Assembly (NCBI GenBank): GCA_028287545.1
Contig: JAQBPL010000066.1
Span: 1-13,637 of the forward strand
Length of the DNA: 13,637 bases
Reading direction: 5' to 3'
Origin: Vulcanimicrobiota bacterium
Lineage (GTDB): Bacteria > Eremiobacterota > Eremiobacteria > Baltobacterales > Baltobacteraceae
Shown: positions 6,501 to 13,637 of the stretch, piece after piece
Position numbering within the stretch: the stretch's first letter is position 1
Layout of the letters: the number at the start of each line of letters is the position of its first letter
Notes under the pieces: generated by a model
Databases searched by the model: none
What the model was told of the DNA's origin: nothing
The model's input: only the letters and a program-made list of their open reading frames with translations
Program-made: the position numbers and the translations under genes

Positions 6501-6566
6501 ATGAGGAGCGACCTGACCGCCATGAGCCAGCGCGAGATCCTTCGACTCCAGGCCATGCAGAAGGTC
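6501..6566 (+). pseudogene. Truncated transposase N-terminus (ISNCY-like)
   Basis: From ATG 6501 (or ATG 6522) the frame reads MRSDLTAMSQREILRLQAMQ then KV, which resembles the start of ISNCY-family transposases (MSQRE-xx-RL-xx-xxKV followed by a helix-turn-helix). At about 6566 the similarity stops, and the downstream bases are the complement of the DUF2167 gene's 3' end. Only about 22 of several hundred codons remain, with no DDE residues, so it cannot be functional. The chimeric frame remains open for some distance but encodes antisense of its neighbour. Confidence 0.6.
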
Positions 6567-7474
6567 TACTCTGCGCTTTCAGGCTGCGTGGATGGGCCTC
6601 CGGCGAAACGCCGCCTCAGCCACGTGACGCCGCCGACGAGCGCAGCCACGATGAGGACGAAGAATTTCTTGATCAGCAGCAGGATCGCGCCGAACCCGAC
6701 GGTCTTCGCGATCGTCGCTCCGGCTGCGGTGCCGACGAGCGCCGCAATGCCGTATTCGGCGACCTTGTCGCCCTTGACGTAGTCCGAAAAGCGAAATCCG
6801 GGATCGAATCGGTAATCCCCAACCGCTCGGGCCAGCAGCGATGCATCGCCGCGCGGATCGGAACCGCCGCTCACCAGTGTGAAGCGTTCATAGCCGTTTC
6901 GGCCCAATTGCAGCGCGACGGCGTTGACGATCGGGCCGCTGTCGTCGTGCGCGCGGGTGACCCACCGGACGCTCTTCTTGACGGAATCGAACGTCGGTTT
7001 CTGTACCCAGCCGTCGACGTGCACCGCGGAGACTCCATTCTTCGTCCGCTGTTCGTTGCCGCTGTCGGTTGCATCGACGATTTCTTTGAGAAGTTTGTCG
7101 GCGTCGACGTCCTTCCAATCGTCGGTCGAGACGAAGCCGTCGCCGACGTAGCTTACGTAGAGCGCACGGCGCTGAATCTCGGCGAAACCCTCAACAGCGT
7201 TGTCGAGCGCGCTCGAGCCGTTGATCAGCTGATCGGCGCGTTGCGCTTCCGTGCCGGTGAGCATTTTGCCGCCATTCGGTACCGTAAAGGTGCCGTGCGA
7301 GCCGCCCAACGTCAGTGAGCCCTTCGCCCAATGCATCTTCGCCAATTCCGCCTTGGCCGACGCCGCGTGTTCCGCTTCGGTCTCGGCGAGCGCGGGGAGC
7401 GCGAGCATCAGCGCGGCGCCGAGCGCCGCCGCGGAAGCCAAACGGGAAACAGATCGCACGGAACACCTCGACAT
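6566..7474 (-). CDS. DUF2167 family membrane protein
   Basis: This is a 302-residue protein of unknown function. An N-terminal signal or anchor (LASAAALGAALMLALPALA) precedes a soluble region. The region shows family features: KGSLTLGGSHGTFTVPNGGK near 52-71, a segment ending YVSYVGDGFVSTDDWKDVDA, then GWVQKPTFD and VRWVTRA. The C-terminus has AEYGIAALVGTAAGATIAK and a second hydrophobic stretch (FVLIVAALVGGVTWL) followed by RRR, so it is membrane-bound. ATG 7474 is used; GTG 7459 is a strong alternative because GAGG lies 6 nt before it and nothing resembling a ribosome site precedes 7474. The TAG stop (6568-6566) lies at the junction with the insertion-sequence remnant, so the natural C-terminus may have been shortened or replaced. 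It is divergent from the aromatic operon with a 130-bp gap; no functional link is apparent. Confidence 0.75.
   Translation of the reverse strand: MSRCSVRSVSRLASAAALGAALMLALPALAETEAEHAASAKAELAKMHWAKGSLTLGGSHGTFTVPNGGKMLTGTEAQRADQLINGSSALDNAVEGFAEIQRRALYVSYVGDGFVSTDDWKDVDADKLLKEIVDATDSGNEQRTKNGVSAVHVDGWVQKPTFDSVKKSVRWVTRAHDDSGPIVNAVALQLGRNGYERFTLVSGGSDPRGDASLLARAVGDYRFDPGFRFSDYVKGDKVAEYGIAALVGTAAGATIAKTVGFGAILLLIKKFFVLIVAALVGGVTWLRRRFAGGPSTQPESAE
7464..7469 (-). promoter_or_regulatory. Ribosome-binding site for the alternative DUF2167 start
   Basis: GAGGTG on the minus strand, with GAGG 6 nt before GTG 7459. It lies inside the coding region if translation starts at 7474, so it argues for the shorter protein. 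Confidence 0.35.
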
Positions 7475-7536
7475 CGTACGTCCAAGCAAGGGTACGATTG
7501 CTTCGCTCGAATGGCGACGTGCGCCTGTCGACGGGA

Positions 7537-7565
7537 TTGACGCGGGGATCGGTTTAGGCTTGAAT
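7537..7565 (+). promoter_or_regulatory. Candidate promoter of the aromatic-CoA operon
   Basis: TTGACG (7537-7542) and TTGAAT (7560-7565) are 17 bp apart, about 40 bp before the first gene. The -10 match is moderate. Initiation near 7572 would place the palindrome 7576-7590 just at the start of the transcript. Confidence 0.4.
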
Positions 7566-7575
7566 TGTTGATATA

Positions 7576-7590
7576 GCAAGTATTTCTTGC
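7576..7590. promoter_or_regulatory. Palindrome GCAAG-N5-CTTGC, candidate MarR operator
   Basis: A perfect 5-bp inverted repeat with a 5-bp AT-rich spacer lies between the candidate promoter and the first gene's ribosome site (AGGGAG, 7595-7600). Its size and symmetry suit a dimeric winged-helix repressor, and the operon encodes a MarR protein. It is short enough to arise by chance. Confidence 0.35.
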
Positions 7591-7604
7591 GGATAGGGAG
7601 CGCC

Positions 7605-9878
7605 GTGCGGATCGTCTGCATCGGCGGCGGACCGGCGGGGCTGTTCTTCTCGATCGTGATGAAGGCCTCACGACCCGACGCTGCGATCACCGTGTTCGAG
7701 CGAAACCGTCCGGCCGAGGGGTTCGGCTGGGGCGTCGTCTTTTCGGACCAGACGCTGGGGAACATCGCCTCCGCGGATCCCGTCACGTACGAACGGATTG
7801 TCGAGAGCTTCGTTCATTGGGACGACATCGACGTCCACTACCGCGGCCGCACGATTCGCGCGGGCGGCCAAGGCTTCGCCGGAATCGCGCGCAAGCGGCT
7901 GCTGCAGATCCTCCAGGAGCGCGCGCGGGAACTCGGCGTCGACCTCCGCTTCGAGACCGAAGCGGGCGAGGCCGAGTGCGCCGGTGCCGACGTCGTCGTG
8001 ATCGCCGACGGCGCCAACAGCGCGCTGCGCCGCGCGAGCGCGGAGACCTTCGGCACGACGCTGCAGCGGGGCCGCAACCGCTACATCTGGCTCGGCACCA
8101 GCCGGCGATTCGACGCGTTCACCTTCGCGTTCGAGCCGACGCCGCACGGCTGGTTCCAAATTCACGCCTATCAGTTCGATGCCGACACCGGGACCGTGAT
8201 CGTCGAGTGCCGCGAAGAGACGTGGCGAGCGGCGGGGCTCGATACCGCGAGCACCGCGGAGTCGCTGGCGTTCTGCGAGCGGCTGTTCGCGCCGTATCTG
8301 GACGGCCGGCCGTTGATGAGCAACGCCCGGCATCTCGCCAACCCGTGGATCACCTTCACGCTGGTGAACAACGCGCGCTGGTACGACGGCAACCGCGTGC
8401 TGATCGGGGACGCCGCGCACACCGCGCACTTCTCGATCGGATCGGGGACGAAGCTCGCGCTCGAAGACGCGGTCGGGTTGGCGCGGGCTCTCGAGCGCAA
8501 TCCCGAGCTGACCCGCGCGTTCGAAGAATACGAGGCGGAGCGCCGCATCGAAGTGCTCCGGCTGCAGAACGCGGCGCGCAACAGCACCGAATGGTTCGAA
8601 AACGTCGCGCGCTACGCGAGCCTCGAGCCGGAACAGTTCGCATACAGCCTGCTGACCCGCAGCCAGCGGCTCGGCCACGACAACCTGCGGCTGCGCGACC
8701 GCGCGTACGTCGAGCACATCGAGGCGTGGCTCGCCGAGCGGGCCGGAACGACGGGCGTCGTGCCGCCGATGTTCACGCCGTTCCGTTTGCGCGAACTCGA
8801 ACTGCGCAATCGCGTAGTCGTCTCGCCGATGGCGATGTACAGCTGTATCGACGGGATGCCGAACGACTTCTATCTGGTGCACCTCGGCGCGCGCGCGCAG
8901 GGCGGCGCGGGCCTGGTCTTCACGGAGATGACCTGCGTCGCGGCCGACGCGCGCATCTCGCCCGGTTGCGCGGGGATGTATCGCGACGAGCACGTCGCGG
9001 GCTGGACCCGCATCGTCGATTTCGTGCACGCGTACACGCCCGCCAAGATCGCGCTGCAGTTGGGACACGCCGGGCCGAAGGGGTCGACGCAGCGCGGCTG
9101 GGAGGAACCCGACGAGCCGCTCGCGGCCGAGAACTGGCCGCTGATCGGGCCCTCGCCGATCGCCTACGGCGCGCGCAACGAGGTGCCGCGCGCGATGACC
9201 GCCGCCGACATGGCGCGCGTCACGGCGGAGTTCGTCCGCGCGGCGGAGATGGGACTGCGCTGCGGGTTCGATCTGCTCGAGCTGCATTGCGCGCACGGCT
9301 ACCTGCTTTCGTCGTTCATCACGCCGCTGACGAACCAGCGCACCGACGCCTACGGCGGATCGCTCCCGAACCGGCTGCGGTTTCCGCTCGAGGTCTTTCG
9401 CGCGATTCGCGCGGTCTGGCCGGCGCACAAACCGCTCTCGGTGCGCATCTCGGCGACCGATTGGGTGCCCGGCGGCGTCACCGCCGACGACGCGGTCGAG
9501 ATCGCGCGCGCGTTCGGAGCGGCGGGCGCCGACCTGATCGACGTCTCGGCCGGCCAGACGTCGCGGGAGGCTCGGCCCGTTTACGGGCGCATGTTCCAAA
9601 CGCCGTTCTCGGACAAGATTCGCAACGAACTGGGGATCGCGACGATGGCCGTCGGCAACATCACCGAGGCCGACCAGGTGAACGGCATCGTCGCTTCTGG
9701 CCGGGCGGATCTCGTCGCGCTCGCCCGGCCGCACCTCGCCGATCCGTATTTCACCCTGCACGCGGCCGCACAGCTCGGCTACGACGAACAGCCGTGGCCC
9801 AGTCAGTATCTCCCCGGCCGCGAACAGCATCTCCGCATGCTGCGTCGTGCGGCAGCGCTGGTTGAAGTGACGCAATGA
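7605..9878 (+). CDS. FAD monooxygenase/Old Yellow Enzyme fusion (2-aminobenzoyl-CoA monooxygenase/reductase or salicylyl-CoA 5-hydroxylase type)
   Basis: This is a 757-residue fusion. Residues 1 to about 385 are a class A flavoprotein hydroxylase: FAD-binding GGGPAG at 7-12, the DG motif ([12 protein letters not shown]), and GDAAH at 268-272. From about Met389 to the end is an Old Yellow Enzyme barrel with FMN-binding features ([20 protein letters not shown]) and the active-site pair His561/His564 in [11 protein letters not shown], then [11 protein letters not shown]. Relatives hydroxylate the ring of 2-aminobenzoyl-CoA at C5 and reduce it to a non-aromatic 5-oxo product, or hydroxylate salicylyl-CoA. 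GTG 7605 is chosen because the protein then starts directly at the FAD fold ([11 protein letters not shown]), and AGGGAG ends 4 nt upstream. The stop overlaps the next ATG (ATGA). It is the first gene of the coupled operon. The fusion architecture is certain from motifs; the exact substrate is inferred. Confidence 0.88.
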   Translation: MRIVCIGGGPAGLFFSIVMKASRPDAAITVFERNRPAEGFGWGVVFSDQTLGNIASADPVTYERIVESFVHWDDIDVHYRGRTIRAGGQGFAGIARKRLLQILQERARELGVDLRFETEAGEAECAGADVVVIADGANSALRRASAETFGTTLQRGRNRYIWLGTSRRFDAFTFAFEPTPHGWFQIHAYQFDADTGTVIVECREETWRAAGLDTASTAESLAFCERLFAPYLDGRPLMSNARHLANPWITFTLVNNARWYDGNRVLIGDAAHTAHFSIGSGTKLALEDAVGLARALERNPELTRAFEEYEAERRIEVLRLQNAARNSTEWFENVARYASLEPEQFAYSLLTRSQRLGHDNLRLRDRAYVEHIEAWLAERAGTTGVVPPMFTPFRLRELELRNRVVVSPMAMYSCIDGMPNDFYLVHLGARAQGGAGLVFTEMTCVAADARISPGCAGMYRDEHVAGWTRIVDFVHAYTPAKIALQLGHAGPKGSTQRGWEEPDEPLAAENWPLIGPSPIAYGARNEVPRAMTAADMARVTAEFVRAAEMGLRCGFDLLELHCAHGYLLSSFITPLTNQRTDAYGGSLPNRLRFPLEVFRAIRAVWPAHKPLSVRISATDWVPGGVTADDAVEIARAFGAAGADLIDVSAGQTSREARPVYGRMFQTPFSDKIRNELGIATMAVGNITEADQVNGIVASGRADLVALARPHLADPYFTLHAAAQLGYDEQPWPSQYLPGREQHLRMLRRAAALVEVTQ

Positions 9879-10654
9879 GCGGTGAGCTGAACGGCGCGCA
9901 TGCGCTGGTGACGGGCGCTGGGCGCGGGATCGGCGCGGCGATCGTGACGGCGCTCGCGGAGAGCGGCGCGCGGCTCACGCTGCTGGGCCGCAACCGCGCC
10001 GAGCTCGACACGCATGCCGCGACGCTCGGGCCGAGCGCCGAAGCGTTCGTCGTCACCGCCGACGTGACGGATGAGGACGCCGTCACCGCCGCGTTCGCCG
10101 CCGCGCGCGCGCGTCACGGCGAGATCACGATCCTCGTGAACAATGCCGGCGCCGGCACGAGCATGCCGTTCGCCAAGCTCGACCGCGCGACGTGGGATGC
10201 CGCGATCGCCGTCAACCTCACGGCGACGTACCTGTGCTGCCGCGCGGTCGTCGAACCGATGATCGCCGCGCGCTACGGGCGGATCGTCAACGTCGCGAGC
10301 ACGGCCGGACTCGTCGGCGGACCCTACATCGCCGCATACACCGCGGCGAAGCACGGCGCGATCGGACTGACCCGATCGCTCGCGGCCGAACTCGGCTCCA
10401 AAGGGATCACCGTGAACGCGGTGTGCCCCGGCTTCACCGAGACCGCGATGCTCGACGACACGCTCGCGCGCATCGCGAAGACGACCGGACGCAGCGAGGC
10501 CGAGGCCGCGAAGGCGCTGCTCGCGCGCAACCCGCTCGGCCGGTTCGTCCGCCCGGACGAAGTCGCCGGCGCCGTCGCGTGGCTGTGCCGGCCCGATTCG
10601 GCGGCGATCAACGGCCAGGCGATCGTGGTCGACGGCGGCGAGGTCGCGCGATGA
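9875..10654 (+). CDS. SDR-family NAD(P)-dependent oxidoreductase
   Basis: This is a classical short-chain dehydrogenase of 259 residues. The nucleotide motif TGAGRGIG is at 13-20, NNAG at 89-92, and the catalytic Ser142, Tyr155 and Lys159 (YTAAK) are in place. PG-FTETAM follows, with the C-terminal GQAIVVDGG typical of this fold. LLGRNR after the second strand lacks an acidic residue at the usual NAD-selecting position, and the Arg residues suggest NADP(H), though this is weak. In this operon it probably interconverts a ring ketone and alcohol of the alicyclic CoA intermediate, or a 3-hydroxyacyl-CoA after ring opening. It overlaps both the flavoprotein and marR genes by 4 bp (ATGA), so all three are translationally coupled. 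Confidence 0.88.
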   Translation: MSGELNGAHALVTGAGRGIGAAIVTALAESGARLTLLGRNRAELDTHAATLGPSAEAFVVTADVTDEDAVTAAFAAARARHGEITILVNNAGAGTSMPFAKLDRATWDAAIAVNLTATYLCCRAVVEPMIAARYGRIVNVASTAGLVGGPYIAAYTAAKHGAIGLTRSLAAELGSKGITVNAVCPGFTETAMLDDTLARIAKTTGRSEAEAAKALLARNPLGRFVRPDEVAGAVAWLCRPDSAAINGQAIVVDGGEVAR

Positions 10655-11142
10655 TCGAACGGGCCGACACCGAATCGCGCGCGACCGACGACGACCACCT
10701 CTCGATTCGTCTGTGGCTGCGGCTGCTGGCGTGCACGAACCTGATCGAAAGCCGCGTCAGCGGCAGCCTGCGCGAGTCGTTCGAAACGACGCTCCCGCGC
10801 TTCGATTTTCTCTCGCAGCTCGAGCGAAACCCGGACGGTTTGCGCATGACCGAGATCTCGCAGCGGATGATGGTGACGGGCGGAAACATCACCCGCATCG
10901 CGGATCAGCTGCTCGCCGAACGGCTGATCACGCGCACGACCGCACCGGATGACCGGCGCGCCTCGATCGTGCGCCTGACGGCCGCCGGCCGGCGCGCGTT
11001 CGCCGAGATGGCGCGCCGCCACGAAGCGTGGATCGTCGAGATGTTTGCGGGCTTGCGCGAGAGCGAGCGCGCTCAGTTCTACGCGCTCCTCGCGAAACTC
11101 AAACGTCACCTCAACGCAACGGAAAGCGAACGCGCCGAATGA
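10651..11142 (+). CDS. MarR-family transcriptional regulator
   Basis: This is a 163-residue winged-helix regulator. The helix-turn-helix lies around [20 protein letters not shown], followed by the wing with the family's DDRR signature (100-103) and [13 protein letters not shown]. Long terminal helices form the dimer interface. MarR proteins in aromatic-CoA operons usually repress until an aryl-acid or aryl-CoA ligand binds; here the ligand would be the pathway's acid or thioester. The gene lies inside the operon, overlapping the SDR and crotonase genes by 4 bp each, which means it is co-expressed with its targets and probably autoregulated. The palindrome at 7576-7590 is the best operator candidate. 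Confidence 0.88.
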   Translation: MIERADTESRATDDDHLSIRLWLRLLACTNLIESRVSGSLRESFETTLPRFDFLSQLERNPDGLRMTEISQRMMVTGGNITRIADQLLAERLITRTTAPDDRRASIVRLTAAGRRAFAEMARRHEAWIVEMFAGLRESERAQFYALLAKLKRHLNATESERAE

Positions 11143-11960
11143 ATCGCACCGTCCCCTACGCCGGCTATGCCGCGCAGCACTTCGAGTGGTCGGTCGAGGG
11201 CGGCGTCGCGACGCTCGTGCTGAACCGCCCCGAGCGAAAGAACCCGCTGACCTTCGAATCGTACGCCGAAATGCGCGACCTCTTCCGCGGGCTCGTGCGC
11301 GCGTCCGACGTCGACGCGGTCGTCGTGAGCGGCGCGGGCGGCAACTTCTGCTCCGGCGGCGACGTGCACGAGATCATCGGGCCGCTCACCGCGATGGCGA
11401 TGCCGGAACTGCTGGCCTTCACGCGCATGACCGGTGACGTCGTGAAGGCGATGCGCGCGTGCCCGCAGCCGATCGTCGCCGCCGTCGACGGCATCTGCGC
11501 CGGGGCCGGCGCGATGCTCGCGCTCGCCTCCGACCTGCGCTACGGGACGCCGAACGCGCGCGTCGCGTTCCTGTTCACCCGCGTCGGTCTGGCCGGCGCC
11601 GACATGGGCGCGTGCAGTCTGCTGCCGCGCGTCGTCGGTCACGGACGCGCGGCGGAACTGCTCTACAGCGGACGCTCCCTGCCCGCGGAGGAGGCGCTCG
11701 CGTGGGGGTTCTTCAACCGGCTGTGCGAACCGCAAGCGCTGCTGGCCGACGCGCAGGCGTTCGCGAAGGCGCTCGCCGACGGCCCGACGTTCGGTCACGC
11801 AATGACCAAGACGATGCTGCACCAGGAATGGGCGATGGGGCTCGACGAGGCGATCGAGGCCGAAGCCCAAGCGCAGGCGATCTGCATGCAGACCGCCGAC
11901 TTCCGGCGTGCCTACGAGGCGTTCGCCGCGAAGCGGACGCCGGTCTTCGAGGGCAATTGA
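11139..11960 (+). CDS. Crotonase-family protein (annotatable as enoyl-CoA hydratase, but both catalytic Glu absent)
   Basis: This is a 273-residue member of the enoyl-CoA hydratase/isomerase superfamily. The core pattern is clear: [15 protein letters not shown], the first oxyanion loop ([10 protein letters not shown]), the second ([15 protein letters not shown], 118-132), then [19 protein letters not shown]. At the positions of the two hydratase glutamates I align Met126 and Thr147, so ordinary water addition to a 2-enoyl-CoA is doubtful. Asp155 in GADMG aligns with the catalytic Asp of dienoyl-CoA isomerases (AADVG), and one position from the Asp of BadI/MenB-type enzymes. It may act as a ring-opening hydrolase, isomerase or C-N/C-C lyase on the alicyclic intermediate, which is inference. 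It starts within the marR stop (ATGA) and its TGA overlaps the ligase ATG by one base. Confidence 0.85.
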   Translation: MNRTVPYAGYAAQHFEWSVEGGVATLVLNRPERKNPLTFESYAEMRDLFRGLVRASDVDAVVVSGAGGNFCSGGDVHEIIGPLTAMAMPELLAFTRMTGDVVKAMRACPQPIVAAVDGICAGAGAMLALASDLRYGTPNARVAFLFTRVGLAGADMGACSLLPRVVGHGRAAELLYSGRSLPAEEALAWGFFNRLCEPQALLADAQAFAKALADGPTFGHAMTKTMLHQEWAMGLDEAIEAEAQAQAICMQTADFRRAYEAFAAKRTPVFEGN

Positions 11961-13573
11961 TGTCCGCGCACGTCGACACGTTTGCCGCCGATAACTTGCC
12001 GCCGCGCGAGGAATGGCCGGAGTTCCTCTTCACGCTGCCGGAGCTGCAGTATCCGCAGCAGCTGAACTGCGCGGCCGAACTGCTCGACGCGATGGTCGCG
12101 CGCGGGTTCGGCGAGCGCACCGCGCTCATCACCGCCGAACGCCGCGTGACGTACGCGAAACTGCTCGAGGAGGCGAACCGGATCGCGCACGTTCTGCGCG
12201 ACGACCTCGGCGTGGTTCCGGGCAACCGCGTGCTGCTGCGCGGCTTCAACAACGACGTGACGGCGGCGTGCTGGCTCGGCGCCGTGAAGGCGGGTGCCGT
12301 CGTGGTGACGACGATGCCGCTGCTGCGCGCGAAAGAGCTCATCGACGTCGTGAACGCGGCGCAAATCGGCGTCGCGCTCTGCGATCAGCGGCTGGCCGAC
12401 GAGCTGCAGAGCGCCCTCCCGGCGTGCCCGACGCTGCGTACGGTGGCGTTCACCCACGACGACGGCGCGAGCGGCCTCGCGGCTCGGATGCGCCGCCACG
12501 ACACGCGGTTCGACAACGTCGCGACGGCGAGCGACGACGTGTGCATGATCGCGTTCACGTCGGGGACGACGGGGAAGCCCAAGGGGACGATGCACTTCCA
12601 TCGCGACGTCCTGGCCATCTGCGACACGTTCCCGCCCTCGTCGTTCCAGCCGACGCCCGATGACGTCTTCGTCGGCACACCGCCGCTGGCGTTCACCTAC
12701 GGGCTGGGCGGGGCGCTGCTGTTCCCGCTGCGCGCCGGCGCGGCGACCTTCTTGCTCGAACGGCCCTCGCCCGACGCGCTGCTCGGTGCGATCGCGGAGT
12801 ACGGTGCGACGGTTTGCTTCACGGCGCCGACGTCGTATCGCGCGATGGCGCCGCTGGTCGCGCGCTACGATCTGAGGTCGCTGCGCGCATGCGTCTCGGC
12901 CGGCGAGGCGCTGCCGGTCGCGACCCGCTCGCTGTGGGAGAACGCGACCGGCATCCCGATCATCGACGGCATCGGCTCGACCGAGATGCTGCACATCTTC
13001 ATCGCCTCGTCGGGGAGCGCGATCCGGCCCGGCGCCACCGGCACGCCGGTACCCGGCTACGTCGCGTGCGTCCTCGACGACGACGGAACGCCGCTGCCGC
13101 CGGGATCGGTCGGCCGGCTCGCCGTGAAAGGCCCGACCGGCTGCCGGTATCTCGCCGATCCGCGCCAACGCGACTACGTGCAGAACGGCTGGAACTTGAC
13201 CGGCGACGCGTACCTAATGGACGGCGACGGCTACTTCTGGTATCAGGCGCGCACCGACGACATGATCGTCTCCTCCGGCTACAACATCGCGGGCCCGGAA
13301 GTCGAAGGCGCGCTGCTCGAGCATGCGCGGGTGATGGAGTGCGCGGTGGTCGGCGTCGCGGACGAAGCACGCGGCACGATCGTCAAGGCCTACGTCGTGC
13401 TGCGCGAAGGCGCGGTCGAAGACGCTCTCGTCGCCGAGCTGCAAGACTTCGTGAAGGCGCGCATCGCGCCGTACAAGTACCCGCGCGCGATCGAGTTCGT
13501 CGCGGAGCTTCCGCGCACGCAAACCGGGAAGCTGCAGCGCTTCAAGCTGCGCACGAACGAGGTGAACGCGTGA
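11960..13573 (+). CDS. Benzoate-CoA ligase family (probable 2-aminobenzoate-CoA ligase)
   Basis: This is a 537-residue adenylate-forming acyl-CoA synthetase that activates an aromatic acid with ATP and CoA. It starts with the benzoate-CoA-ligase-type N-terminus (LPPREEWPEFLFTLPELQYP). The P-loop TSGTTGKPKG is at 200-209. The A5 region is DGIGSTEMLHIF, the hinge region WNLTGDAY...RTDDMIVSSGYNI, and the C-terminal catalytic Lys524 lies in PRTQTGKLQ. The length is usual for benzoate, 2-aminobenzoate and related ligases (about 520-550). The partner flavoprotein fusion acts on ortho-amino or ortho-hydroxy benzoyl-CoA, which points to 2-aminobenzoate or salicylate. ATG 11960 overlaps the crotonase stop (TGATG). 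The substrate remains an inference from context. Confidence 0.9.
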   Translation: MSAHVDTFAADNLPPREEWPEFLFTLPELQYPQQLNCAAELLDAMVARGFGERTALITAERRVTYAKLLEEANRIAHVLRDDLGVVPGNRVLLRGFNNDVTAACWLGAVKAGAVVVTTMPLLRAKELIDVVNAAQIGVALCDQRLADELQSALPACPTLRTVAFTHDDGASGLAARMRRHDTRFDNVATASDDVCMIAFTSGTTGKPKGTMHFHRDVLAICDTFPPSSFQPTPDDVFVGTPPLAFTYGLGGALLFPLRAGAATFLLERPSPDALLGAIAEYGATVCFTAPTSYRAMAPLVARYDLRSLRACVSAGEALPVATRSLWENATGIPIIDGIGSTEMLHIFIASSGSAIRPGATGTPVPGYVACVLDDDGTPLPPGSVGRLAVKGPTGCRYLADPRQRDYVQNGWNLTGDAYLMDGDGYFWYQARTDDMIVSSGYNIAGPEVEGALLEHARVMECAVVGVADEARGTIVKAYVVLREGAVEDALVAELQDFVKARIAPYKYPRAIEFVAELPRTQTGKLQRFKLRTNEVNA

Positions 13574-13637
13574 CGATCCTCCAACCGCCGGGCTGGCCGC
13601 GCCCGAAGGGCTTCGCCTGCGGCGTCAGCGGCACGGG
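13570..13637 (+). CDS. RidA-family protein, N-terminus only
   Basis: GTG 13570 overlaps the ligase stop (GTGA). The 22 visible codons (MTILQPPGWPRPKGFACGVS...) match the start of RidA-family proteins found beside aromatic-CoA genes (xILQPPGWPRPKGY-x-x-G). The frame runs off the right edge, so the conserved active-site Arg cannot be checked. RidA proteins hydrolyse enamines and imines to ketones and ammonia. In a 2-aminobenzoate pathway the product of the flavoprotein is a cyclic enamine, which would give this gene a direct role. Confidence 0.7.
   Translation, partial: MTILQPPGWPRPKGFACGVSGT

Larger units (their letters stand above)
6437..6566 (+). mobile_element. Left-end remnant of an ISNCY-like insertion sequence
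   Basis: This piece contains the two 19-bp terminal repeats followed by the first codons of a transposase, then ends abruptly inside that gene. No right end or matching repeat is visible elsewhere in the window, so it is a solo left end. The exact left boundary is uncertain and may lie a few bases before 6437. It separates the cysI leader promoter from the DUF2167 gene. The family call rests on recall of the transposase N-terminus and the GATAGAAATGTCCCC-type ends. Confidence 0.6.

Noticed and set aside
6302..6556. A longer 85-codon minus-strand protein including the Cys tract
   Set aside because: Its first 60 codons run antisense through the insertion-sequence remnant and the leader promoter. 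The 25-codon version has promoter-consistent initiation.
7587..7604. TTG 7587 as start of the flavoprotein fusion
   Set aside because: It would place the start inside the palindrome and upstream of the AGGGAG ribosome site. GTG 7605 begins exactly at the FAD fold.
7668..9875. A 735-codon minus-strand open frame opposite the fusion enzyme
   Set aside because: It is antisense to strong FAD and OYE motifs, with Arg-rich low-information composition.

Overview
This is a GC-rich bacterial window (roughly two-thirds G+C, strong G/C preference at third codon positions) with compact genes and several GTG starts. The phylum cannot be fixed from the sequence. The mix of aerobic aromatic catabolism, cysteine-tract leader control and TANNNT-type promoters would fit a high-GC soil lineage such as Actinomycetota, Eremiobacterota-like bacteria or a proteobacterium. 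All functions below come from motif reading by eye; no database search was run.

Layout. (1) 1-631, minus: the 5' part of a DUF2723 (GT117/TMEM260-like) membrane glycosyltransferase that runs off the left edge. It lies head-to-head with serA, and the 5' ends overlap. (2) 612-2231, plus: D-3-phosphoglycerate dehydrogenase of the long type (ASB plus ACT domains). (3) 2325-4361, plus: an exported multicopper oxidase with all four copper motifs intact. (4) 4362-4563: a convergent intergenic gap holding a 20-bp tandem duplication and a 134-bp near-perfect palindrome. (5) 4564-6222, minus: sulfite reductase hemoprotein (cysI), preceded by a 25-codon leader peptide with five Cys codons, a promoter that seems to make the leader mRNA leaderless, and a terminator hairpin directly before the cysI ribosome site. 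(6) 6437-6566: the left end of an ISNCY-like insertion sequence, with two 19-bp direct repeats and a transposase start truncated after about 22 codons. (7) 6566-7474, minus: a DUF2167 membrane protein whose stop codon sits on the IS junction. (8) 7605 to the right edge, plus: a translationally coupled operon of FAD monooxygenase/Old Yellow Enzyme fusion, SDR, MarR regulator, crotonase, benzoate-CoA-ligase-family enzyme and RidA. Every junction overlaps by 1 or 4 bp.

How the genes work together. The right-hand operon reads as aerobic, CoA-thioester-based degradation of an ortho-substituted benzoate, most likely 2-aminobenzoate (anthranilate), with salicylate as the alternative. The ligase would make the aryl-CoA and the fusion flavoprotein would hydroxylate and reduce the ring. 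RidA could assist hydrolysis of the resulting enamine, while the SDR and the atypical crotonase would act on the alicyclic product. MarR, with a palindrome beside the operon promoter, is the likely local regulator.

The most interesting structure is the cysI leader. It has a cysteine-rich peptide, a 1:2 hairpin beginning at its last Cys codon, a possible 2:3 pairing and a 3:4 terminator, which is the geometry of classical amino-acid attenuation, here reading cysteine on a possibly leaderless mRNA.
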